A DNA stretch of 64,000 nucleotides. It comes from Aculops lycopersici (taxonomy: Eukaryota; Arthropoda; Arachnida; Trombidiformes; Eriophyidae). Under the pieces are notes generated by a model that saw nothing but the letters and a program-made list of their open reading frames with translations, made no database searches and was not told where the DNA came from. This document shows, in pieces, positions 56,524 through 64,000 of this stretch. The DNA lies in assembly GCA_015350385.1 (NCBI GenBank), contig WNKI01000004.1:2472448-2536447 (forward strand), read 5' to 3'. Within the stretch, counting starts at the first letter, position 1; each line of letters opens with the position of its first letter. The position numbers were made by a program, and so were the translations under genes.

Positions 56524-58110
56524 ATGAGACCAAATGGCCGAGTGCTGACCTCAACCTCAATCTCGACGCCGAGTCTGTACCCCTCTTGTCTCACACTATT
56601 AGTTTTGTCAGTGATCATCACGGTAATCTTGATTCTAGAACCGGAAGTCACGCAGCAACAGCAGCAGCGATACTCAAGCAATAGTAATTTATTGAAATTA
56701 ATCCAGCAAGAGCAACAAGACGACCGAGCGGCCGGCGACTTTGGTTTGGAAATTTCGGATTCAAGCGGAAGTGAAGATGAAGGCAACGATGAAAATTCCA
56801 TAGCAGCGGCCATAGCCAGTCAGCTGGATCAAAACGAGGACTCGTCTTCGTTGGCTAACAACCGGCAAGAGGATGATGATAACAACATCAATGCAAATTT
56901 TGAGGGCAACTCGTTCGCCTATGAGCCCTCGTCTCCCTTACGACTCCTCGCCAGCAACAGGCCGTCTTTGAGTCAACTCCGGCAACAGCAGCGACAACAA
57001 CAAGGCGAAATTGATAATGATAGCAATGATAATCTAATACCAAGTTCAGTGAAGAGAGACGAGATTTATATTCTCGAGGACAAGGATTATCCAAAGTCTC
57101 TGTTTGAACACCACCAAGGAGTTGGCCGAGTTTCGGGAATAACCACGCTGCCGCAGGGTGACGTTGCCATCTTTCATCGAGCTGAACGCGATTGGGACAA
57201 CAAAACGTTCGAGGCCAACTTCACGGTGCCCAATTGGCAGTCGGCACAGGAGCAGCTGATTAAGGACGATACAATATTGATTATTGACGGCGAAGATGGC
57301 AGTTCGGTGACGAGTTTTGGGAGTAACCTCTTCTATATGCCACACGGAATAACCAGCGACAACATGGGCAACCTGTGGATAACGGATGTTGCCAGGCATC
57401 AAGTGATGCGTTTGCCTACCAGTGAGCTCCAGGTTATTCACAAAAGCGGCGAGTCCACCTCGACTTCCGGTATGAAGAAACGCTGGCTACCTGGAAACAT
57501 GACTCGCCTTTGGCCGGACATAATTCTAGGCGAAGCCTTTGTGCCCGGAAAAGACGAGGCCCATTTTTGTCAGCCAACTTCCGTTGCCGTTTCGTCGGAT
57601 GGCCGACTGGTTTACGTGGCCGATGGGTATTGTAACTCGCGAGTTGTTGTCTTCACGGGAACCGGAAGGTACATCACCTCATTTGGCCAACATCAGGGGA
57701 TGAGTGTGGTGCACTCGTTAGTTTTATTTGAGGAGCGAAATTTAGTTTGCGTTGCCGATCGGGAAAATGCCCGAATCCTTTGCTACAAGGGGGGACTTGA
57801 TGGCGACCTTGAGTCGATTGGCGAGCCCATGCTAAACATCAACTATCCCCTTGGACGGGTGTTTGCCATTGCCGGCATCTCGCCAAGCCACCTACTTGTT
57901 AGTAGCAATCAATTTAACACCTTCCGCTTTGACATGGCTGCACTAAACCCATTCACCAGTGAACTGAAACAAGCTTGGACCTCAAGTGACCTGTTGTACC
58001 CACACTCGCTGGCGGCTACACGAGACTATCAATACGCGTATGCGGCTGACATCTCGAAGGATGCCTTCAAGAAGGTGTTTAAATTCAACGTAATTCAGCG
58101 CCAGTCATGA
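56524..58110 (+). CDS. Pal: Peptidyl-alpha-hydroxyglycine alpha-amidating lyase (PAL)
   Basis: Intronless, 528 residues. PAL cleaves the hydroxyglycine intermediate made by PHM to yield C-terminally amidated neuropeptides in the secretory pathway; insects encode PHM and PAL separately, as appears here. A single hydrophobic segment (about 21-38, LTLLVLSVIITVILIL) acts as signal or anchor and is followed by a 130-residue acidic and Gln-rich stretch. The NHL-type six-bladed propeller covers about 185-525. Expected active-site positions are present: Arg in FHRAERDWD (about 218), zinc-ligand His in YMPHGITSDN (about 273), Tyr and Arg in GYCNSRVVVF (about 368), His in VVHSLVL (about 396), Arg in VADRENARI (about 411) and His in YPHSLAATRD (about 492). 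Assignment of these residues follows the rat PAL structure. Confidence 0.92.
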   Translation: MRPNGRVLTSTSISTPSLYPSCLTLLVLSVIITVILILEPEVTQQQQQRYSSNSNLLKLIQQEQQDDRAAGDFGLEISDSSGSEDEGNDENSIAAAIASQLDQNEDSSSLANNRQEDDDNNINANFEGNSFAYEPSSPLRLLASNRPSLSQLRQQQRQQQGEIDNDSNDNLIPSSVKRDEIYILEDKDYPKSLFEHHQGVGRVSGITTLPQGDVAIFHRAERDWDNKTFEANFTVPNWQSAQEQLIKDDTILIIDGEDGSSVTSFGSNLFYMPHGITSDNMGNLWITDVARHQVMRLPTSELQVIHKSGESTSTSGMKKRWLPGNMTRLWPDIILGEAFVPGKDEAHFCQPTSVAVSSDGRLVYVADGYCNSRVVVFTGTGRYITSFGQHQGMSVVHSLVLFEERNLVCVADRENARILCYKGGLDGDLESIGEPMLNINYPLGRVFAIAGISPSHLLVSSNQFNTFRFDMAALNPFTSELKQAWTSSDLLYPHSLAATRDYQYAYAADISKDAFKKVFKFNVIQRQS

Positions 58111-59172
58111 AAAGTTCCACAAAACCCATTGGAACATCGATACCAAATTTTAAATCTCTAATATGAATACCCTACTTTAAACACACACTACCACTATTAT
58201 TGTGAGTACATTATTACAACAACAATATCAATTTCAACACTAACATCAACAACAATAACATAAATACAAACTCGAATTAGGCTAGAAAACCCCTTGAAAC
58301 TCTAATATAACCCAACAAGATACGTATTAGTTTAGCGATAAATGTCAAACTTAAATACTGATTTGGAAGCTCTCTAAACCCTTTGCCCCCTTCATGAAAA
58401 GGCTCACCTACTACCGAGAAGCTCGAACTACCCAAAGACTTGCCCGGTTGAACGAGAGCTCGCCGACTTTTGTTATTGTGAAGCTAATTGCAATCAATTG
58501 CCCCCACTACCTATGACTTGTCTTTAAAGAAACAAATCAAACAGAAAGAAGAATAAGAAGAAAGATTGAAACTCTTGAAATATAATTATGAGAATTGAAT
58601 GGAAAAATTCGAATGCTAAATAAGCTAGCGTTGCAGGTGACCATAGCACCCTCAATGAGCTCCGACAATTTATCTCACCTGTGTATTGCTTATGAGGCAA
58701 TCTTAACCAGGTGGTTTTCATTCAATTATAAAAGTCTCTAGTCATTAGTCAGGCTGAGAAGTTGTAGTAGTAGTGGTCGTCGTTGCCGTGGTCGTCGTTC
58801 TTATTGCTGATGAATGAGTTGAAACCGATTATTATTCAGTTTGAAGCTAAATCTCGTCACGACATTATGCACAAATAGATTAAAGCAAAAGCAACAACAA
58901 CAAACAAACAACTCGTTAGACTTTCTCTACTCAAATTTCTAATTTCTAATTAGTTAGTTAGCTACCAATATAAACAGTCGAGACTTATTCTTTTTTACCC
59001 TTTATTCCTCATACCTTTGGTTTTCTGGTTGTTGTATGCTGCTTTATGAGTAATTTTCAAGTTTCACCTTGAATCAGTCTCTTGTTCATCTGTCTTGTAT
59101 ATCATTTCATGTATACTTATATCTTGAATTAAAGTAATGAACTTAATGATCAAGAAAAGTAATGAAAACAGA
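58111..59172. other. Convergent 3' space between PAL and myosin light chain
   Basis: AT-rich and without genes. On the minus strand AATAAA (TTTATT at 59001-59006) probably ends the myosin light-chain transcript, giving a 3' UTR of about 170 nt. Confidence 0.5.
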
Positions 59173-59808
59173 TTACGCATTGTCATTCTCGTCTTGGCTC
59201 CTTCCAGTGATCAATCTAATCAAGCCGTCGGTGTCGATGTTTCCCTGACGATCAATGGGAACCTCGGCGAAGGCCGAGTCAATCTCGTCATCGGTTAGCT
59301 TGTTTCCCCAGGTCTTCAAACACATCCTCAATCTCTCCTCACTAACCTTGCCACTGTCCTTCTTGTCCTCAAACGATTTCAAGGCGTTACGAATGACAGA
59401 CTCATCGTCAGTTCCGGAAATGCGATCGCCAAAGATACTCAGGAACATGGTAAAGTTGATTGGTCCTGGCGCCTCGGAGAGCATTTGCTTCAGGTCATCG
59501 TCCTTGATTAATCTTCCAAGCGCGTCCCAGGTAACGGCAAGATCGCTCTTGTTAATGATTCCATCTTTGTCGGAGTCAATGAAGGAAAAGGCTTCCTTGA
59601 ATTCGGCGATTTGGTTTTGGGTAAACATGGCGAAGACATTGGAGGTGCTGCGGACAGCCCTCTTCTTCGAGTCGCTTCTTACTTTGCCCTGAATGTTTCA
59701 TTTTCATTTTTCGAATGAATGATTACATTTTTGTGTTAGATATTTGAGTATCTTGATCATTCATTATAATAATGTGAATCTCAAACTTTCAATACTTACG
59801 CTGGCCAT
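59173..59808 (-). CDS. Mlc2: Muscle myosin regulatory light chain
   Basis: Two coding exons: a 9-nt exon 59800-59808 (Met-Ala-Ser) with a GTAAGT donor, then 59173-59688 after a 111-bp intron in phase 0; 174 residues. The start of exon 2 supplies the basic segment GKVRSDSKKRAVRSTSNVFA. This carries the Thr-Ser phosphorylated by myosin light-chain kinase in this family. MFTQNQIAEFKEAFSFID leads into EF1 (DSDKDGIINKSD), the calcium/magnesium site. The middle (EAPGPINFTMFLSIFGDR) and C-terminal lobe (LKTWGNKLTDDEID) match arthropod muscle Mlc2 better than non-muscle Spaghetti squash. It binds the myosin heavy-chain neck and tunes contraction. A separate tiny first coding exon is a common arrangement for myosin light chains. 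Confidence 0.92.
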
Positions 59809-60704
59809 CTTTATTCTTTAGATTCTGAAGGACACTTGTGGCTTCAGTAAAAACTTACTAATCTACGCAACTACCACTCTCGATGTACTCACTCACTAAT
59901 TCGCTAAACTAGAGAATCAAAACTCAGGTGAGGGGCGAGAGTAAGAGGAGCAAGCAAACACGGCAACAGCAAACAAGACTCTCCTAGCCTCAAGATTCTA
60001 GAATAGAATGACTAGCTACTACCTCTGCTTCTAGCTGATTGGCCTTTCTCTCTAGGTGATGCTCGCGAAAGATGGTGACGTTGCCAATACTGACTCGAGA
60101 TGCAAATTCTCCCGCTAATACTACTTTATTTCCACAAACTAAAGTGACTTTGCCTCCGTTTCCTCACGAGACGACATCGACTTAGCATCCTCTCTATTCT
60201 TGCTGTCGACTCCTCGTCTCTATCGTCATAGAATCCAATTGAGCCCCCCTAACTGGCGTCGATATGTATACATGGCAAGGAGGTTAGCCTCAATTGGGGC
60301 ACAAATTGCTTCCTCCCCTCGCCTCCCTAGCACCACCCGTCGCCGCAACGATAGCTAGCCAACCAATGATAGACCTGAAATCCTGTCAACTTCTCATAGT
60401 TGCCAAGCTGCTTTAATGAGGCGCCCACTCAAGGTAGAAGCCACAATTGGTCGCCGAAGCTCAAGGGCAAAAAGGATGGAGATGCGTTGCGGCGTTTAGA
60501 AACGCGAGGCAATAGTTAGCAATCGGCGGTAAGATTGGCGTGGCCATCCGCTATTGCCGCCGTCGCGACAAGGAGCTGACTAGTTGCTACTAGAGCGCCG
60601 AAAGTTTTAGGCACTAAACTAGCTATTTGCTGAGTGGAGCAAAGCCGAGGTTGAGGCCGAGTGTTGGTGCTAGTAGCTATATCAGTAATAGTTGAGAGTT
60701 TTGC

Positions 60705-60712
60705 TATATAAA
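60705..60712 (+). promoter_or_regulatory. Possible TATA box
   Basis: TATATAAA, followed about 15-35 bp downstream by GC-richer sequence that includes CCTAGCGC/GCGCTAGG arms. The nearest plus-strand gene, MTRFR, starts 940 bp away, so the target is unclear. Confidence 0.2.
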
Positions 60713-60831
60713 CAGACGGCACCTAGCGCATTCGAGCGCTAGGCGCAACAAGCAACTGGAAGCATCCAGTCTCTCGCGTCTCTTGACTCAATTTTACAAG
60801 GCGATTGCCTTGAAGCTGGCGGGTATATTTT

Positions 60832-61080
60832 TCAAGTATATGCCAAAATATGCCATCGGTATAGGATCATCAGAGCGCCACATAGTCTTCCGCAAGGGAA
60901 AAATTGCTCTTTCTTGTCTACTGTCAATCTGTATCTCCCACGAGCCGCGAGCAAATGGATAGAAACGGATCTGTAGTCCATGTTGCGGTAAACTATTCGT
61001 AAATCATTAACGAGCTCCAGATGATTCGAGAGGCCATCTGATAGAGAATCCACAACACGAGAGGCCCACATTACTATCAT
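60832..61080 (-). CDS. Small hypothetical protein, 82 codons
   Basis: ATG 61080 opens an 82-codon frame with protein-like composition (SRVVDSLSDGLSNHLELVND, then RYRLTVDKKEQFFPCGRLCG). An in-frame TAA just upstream makes this a self-contained single-exon frame. No family is recognised and no poly(A) signal was noted. It could be a small gene, a decayed fragment or chance. Confidence 0.2.
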   Translation of the reverse strand: MIVMWASRVVDSLSDGLSNHLELVNDLRIVYRNMDYRSVSIHLLAARGRYRLTVDKKEQFFPCGRLCGALMILYRWHILAYT

Positions 61081-61264
61081 AATTATTATTTAATTTTAGG
61101 CTACTGTGGCTGTCTACCTAGAAAAGGTTCGTTGCTCATAAGGCTTCCACTTTTCTTATTAACATTAGGGTTTGTGAGATTATGATTGATGGACTTAGGT
61201 TTTGTTATTCAAAGCTGCTTTGGACCGAGCTGAGGTCAGTCCCACACTTGGAAGAATCATGTAT

Positions 61265-61305
61265 GTATCATATCCAAGTATATTGATTATACTTGGATAA
61301 GATAC
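61265..61305. repeat. Imperfect 41-bp inverted repeat
   Basis: Twelve-bp perfect inner arms (TATCCAAGTATA at 61271-61282, complemented at 61288-61299) flank the loop TTGAT. After one A-A mismatch the arms continue for five more pairs (GTATC/GATAC). Confidence 0.75.
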
Positions 61306-61648
61306 AATTATATTTGGAATTTTGACTGATAATGAGAGAATATAAGAGAAAACAGTGGTCTCTGCGAAAAAGCGGATTCAGATTCGCGCCCAGACGTGGG
61401 GGTCGCAAAAATGACATGTGCGCTGGGGGAAAGTGCAAGCGAAAAATGTAAACAAATTTGATTTTCGCTGATAAGCTTCCATTCGCATTTCACCCAATTA
61501 TCTCATTACCTGTAGGAACTTGTGGATAACAAGTGATAAACAAACAATCGACTATTAGATTATCACTATGAGCAAAATTTGAAGGTCCTAATAGATCGAA
61601 TTTACGTTTAGACTCTTGTGTAACCAAAACAAGGACGAGATTTTCAAG

Positions 61649-62182
61649 ATGTTGGCCAGCATTCGGTGTTCAGTGATTGCTCAAAGCCATCGGGCCAGTA
61701 GAATGATGGCAGCCCCCAGATTGTGTCAGCCAACTAGATTCAGGACAAAGAGTGCCAAAAGGATAGATACATCAAAAGTTCCAATATTGAACGAGAGCGA
61801 CTTGGAGGAAAACTTCATCTCCGGCTCAGGACCAGGCGGCCAGTGTGTCAATAAATCTGTCAACTGCTGTCAACTGAAGCACAAACCATCCGGTATTGTT
61901 GTCCGAGTTCATCAAACTAGAAGTCTTATAGAGAATCGCAAAATAGCTCGCGAGTTATTGATCAGTAGATTGGACGACTTTTACAATGCCGAGCAGAGCG
62001 TTTCAGCCCAAAAGCGTCGACTGGCTTTGAGCAAACTTGCGAACCAAGAGGCACAAGATGGACATAGGCGAGCACTCAAGCAACAGTACAAACAAAATGT
62101 ATCCAATGATGACAAGTCGAACCAGAAGAAAGACTATATTTACTTAGAAAGTGATCAAAGTGGCGGGAACCACCAACGGTGA
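61649..62182 (+). CDS. MTRFR: Mitochondrial translation rescue release factor (MTRFR/C12orf65-like)
   Basis: Intronless, 177 residues. The first ATG of the frame (61649) begins a mitochondrial targeting-like presequence rich in Arg and Ser (MLASIRCSVIAQSHRASRMM). The class-I release-factor GGQ motif is intact in SGSGPGGQCVNKSVN near residue 60, followed by IVVRVHQTRSLIENRKIARE. The C-terminus is Lys/Gln-rich, as in small rescue factors that lack codon-recognition domains. C12orf65/MTRFR acts with MTRES1 on stalled mitoribosomal large subunits to free peptidyl-tRNA. The C-terminal half (QEAQDGHRRALKQQYKQ) is typical of this family rather than of MRPL58/ICT1. Confidence 0.9.
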   Translation: MLASIRCSVIAQSHRASRMMAAPRLCQPTRFRTKSAKRIDTSKVPILNESDLEENFISGSGPGGQCVNKSVNCCQLKHKPSGIVVRVHQTRSLIENRKIARELLISRLDDFYNAEQSVSAQKRRLALSKLANQEAQDGHRRALKQQYKQNVSNDDKSNQKKDYIYLESDQSGGNHQR

Positions 62183-62608
62183 CGATTGTATACGGAAGAT
62201 GAAAGGAGGGATTGAATAACAAATGCGATGGAGCAGGATATTTTTAGACACTGAAGCACGTTTATAATACGATAGGATGAGTAACTTGTCGTCATGTGAC
62301 TGCTTTGCAATACGATGTAACGCTACCAATGTGAAACCTGTGATAAACTAGAAGCAATCTGGAACAATCGAATACTAATATAACTCTTCAGCACCGAGAG
62401 GGACTACATTAGTATCACTGTACGATCGTCTCTCTTGCCAACGCGCCAAGAGTTTGCCGACTTTCAAACACCACTACGAACTGAAAGCCATCTGAATCCT
62501 AGTGATTTTCGGCAGAAATTTCAGATTCAAATCAAATCTCAAAGAATCATATCTCTTGTGACGAGTCAATGATACTAGAACCAAGTAAATAAAGTTTGAT
62601 ATTCTAAG
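62183..62608. other. Intergenic region before the secreted basic orphan
   Basis: No gene seen. The sequence just before ATG 62609 contains AAATAAAG and is AT-rich, fitting a short 5' UTR. Confidence 0.4.
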
Positions 62609-63445
62609 ATGCGATTTTCAATTGTATATGTTGTTGCCGCGCTGTCTGTTGTGCCACTTGCTGCTGCTATTGTCTCGGCAAATCCAAAGCCAGAGACAGA
62701 GCAAATCAGAATGCACAATATGAATACCAATATTGCCTTTGGTTCGTCAGCTGAGAAGGTTTCATTTGATTCCGGCGACTACAATCGCCAAGTGCTCATT
62801 GATCCAAGCAAGCTGATTGAGCAAGTCAGCAAGAGCAAGTTGTACAACGACATTGAAGAGGACCCGGAGGATAGATTCATCACCACTCGCAGCGGAAAGC
62901 CTCGCCAACGTTTAATGCGCGGCGGGGAGGCCGACCAATGGGTTGAAGACACTCTGGTCGGAAAGCAACAGGCCGCCGCCATTGCTGGAGTCCAATCCGG
63001 AAGCCAAAAGGTCTTGTCGCGCAAGAAGCGCCGTTGTAGAAACAACGACGACGGAGATGCCAATAGATCTCGCCGAGCTCGTCGTGCAAGGTCCAACAGG
63101 AGAGCTCAACGCAAGGCTGAACGCAGGGCTCGTAAAGCGGCGAAGAAGGCAGCTCGTCGATCTCAATCGACAACAACTGTCATCAGAAAGATAGTGCCAA
63201 TTAGCGAGGTCAATCAGCTTAATGGAGCCACTACTCTTGTGCAACAACAGCCAGGAACCATAGTGCAGTCCGCAGTACCAGCAACCGCCACAACAATCCA
63301 GCAACCAGCTCAGATCATCCAACAGCAGGTGCCTCAGCAAAAGGTGGTTGTACCAGCCGCCGCTTCGATTGTCGCTACTCCGGTTGTAGCCGCCCCCGCA
63401 ACAGCGCCATCGGTTTCCGTGCAAGGCTCCGTCAATATCAACTAA
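62609..63445 (+). CDS. Secreted protein with a strongly basic Arg/Lys/Ala block, unrecognised
   Basis: Intronless, 278 residues. A signal peptide (MRFSIVYVVAALSVVPLAAA) is followed by an acidic-neutral region to about residue 130. Next comes a highly basic block (about 133-187) that begins SRKKRRCRNNDDGD and continues in Arg/Ala/Lys repeats (RRARRARSNRRAQRKAERRA). The C-terminal 90 residues are Gln/Val/Ala/Thr-rich. Several dibasic or furin-like sites (RKKR and the RRAR cluster) suggest proteolytic processing, inferred only. There are almost no cysteines, arguing against a disulfide peptide. It could be a cuticular, mucin-like or cationic secreted protein; I do not recognise the family. AATAAA at 63457-63462 ends the transcript. 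Confidence 0.75.
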   Translation: MRFSIVYVVAALSVVPLAAAIVSANPKPETEQIRMHNMNTNIAFGSSAEKVSFDSGDYNRQVLIDPSKLIEQVSKSKLYNDIEEDPEDRFITTRSGKPRQRLMRGGEADQWVEDTLVGKQQAAAIAGVQSGSQKVLSRKKRRCRNNDDGDANRSRRARRARSNRRAQRKAERRARKAAKKAARRSQSTTTVIRKIVPISEVNQLNGATTLVQQQPGTIVQSAVPATATTIQQPAQIIQQQVPQQKVVVPAAASIVATPVVAAPATAPSVSVQGSVNIN

Positions 63446-64000
63446 AGTGATGAGTTAATAAATGGCGACACAAAAATTAAGTGTTGGAATCTAGACAAAT
63501 TTTACCTTGTTTAAGTTGGCGCTATTTCGTTGTTTCATTTTATTGCTATCATTATTATTATAATTATTATTCGATTTCCTTGAAGAAAAAATCAATGATC
63601 AAGAGACACTCTTACACACTATATAGGCTTGCTTGACAGGTTATGCGACGATGACGATAGTGATGATGATGATTATTATTATAATTATGATTATGTAGGT
63701 GGTAGTGGAGTAACAGAGTTCAGGCGACATGCCATTGAGTTTGACGCATAGTGGAAAATCACTTATGTTCCTCTGATTGCTCCTCAGTCGACCATTGAGG
63801 TTCTATAATGAAGTGATATAATGAGATTGAGATTTACATATTGATGGCTCTAGAGTGAATAACCGGAAATGCTTGCTTGTTTGCTAGCGTAATAGGATAG
63901 CAAACTAAACTTGCAGCTGCAGCAGCATCAAGAAAAAGCCTTTTATCTCCTTCTTCTTCTCCAGTACGATTTGCCTCCATCGCAGTGAATGGGAATGGGA
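63446..64000. other. Downstream AT-rich region
   Basis: It contains ATT/ATA simple sequence at about 63541-63570 and a GAT/ATT repeat at about 63659-63697. No gene seen before the window ends. Confidence 0.5.

Larger units (their letters stand above)
59809..61648. other. Divergent intergenic region between myosin light chain and MTRFR
   Basis: About 1.8 kb. It contains a plus-strand TATATAAA at 60705-60712, a hairpin at 61265-61305 and a possible 82-codon minus-strand frame (60832-61080), each listed separately. No strong gene call. Confidence 0.4.

Noticed and set aside
61616..61648. Eleven extra codons before the MTRFR ATG
   Set aside because: They would require a TTG start; ATG 61649 begins a good mitochondrial presequence.

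Overview
The window is animal nuclear DNA, most likely from an arthropod. The Sidestep-type cell-adhesion gene, the muscle-type myosin regulatory light chain, Flower, the stand-alone amidating lyase and the Crag-type DENND4 protein all fit that. GT-AG introns with GTAAGT donors, compact genes, very few introns and abundant CAG/CAA-coded glutamine runs recall an acariform mite or another compact chelicerate. That placement is an inference; no rRNA, mitochondrial or species-diagnostic sequence is present.

Left part (1-27 kb). An intronless NOL6 (nucleolar protein 6) gene on the plus strand converges on a very large minus-strand Sidestep-family gene (4389-26494). The latter has eight coding exons, all joined in phase 1, and encodes an N-terminal hydrophobic segment, five Ig domains, an FN3 domain, one membrane segment and a Gln-rich tail of about 560 residues. 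Its first intron is about 13.5 kb and holds a possible second signal-peptide exon, a repeated TTCCGGTT word, inverted repeats and many microsatellites. No convincing nested gene was seen there.

Middle part (27-46 kb). In order these are: a secreted Gln/Ser-rich orphan (+); TTC39 (+); a secreted Cys-rich plus C2-domain protein (-); a tentative two-exon small membrane protein (-); a ZDHHC3/7-type palmitoyltransferase (+); a CHP1-type EF-hand protein with a 140-residue insertion (-); a long Gln-rich leucine-rich-repeat membrane protein (+); a 294-bp TA-flanked inverted-repeat element (a Tc1/mariner-type MITE); and Flower (+), whose start codon lies about 60 bp after that element.

Right part (46-64 kb). 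An intronless 1797-residue DENND4/Crag Rab exchange factor (-) is followed by a gene-poor stretch that holds a tentative small spliced gene. Then come peptidyl-hydroxyglycine amidating lyase (PAL, +), muscle myosin regulatory light chain (-), a mitochondrial rescue release factor of the MTRFR/C12orf65 type (+), and a secreted very basic orphan (+).

The genes do not form one pathway. Common themes are neuronal surface and secretion biology (Sidestep, LRR protein, PAL, Flower, palmitoyltransferase, DENND4), head-to-head or tail-to-tail packing, intron poverty, and low-complexity insertions inside otherwise conserved domains. I found no prokaryote-type system, CRISPR array, rRNA or confident tRNA.
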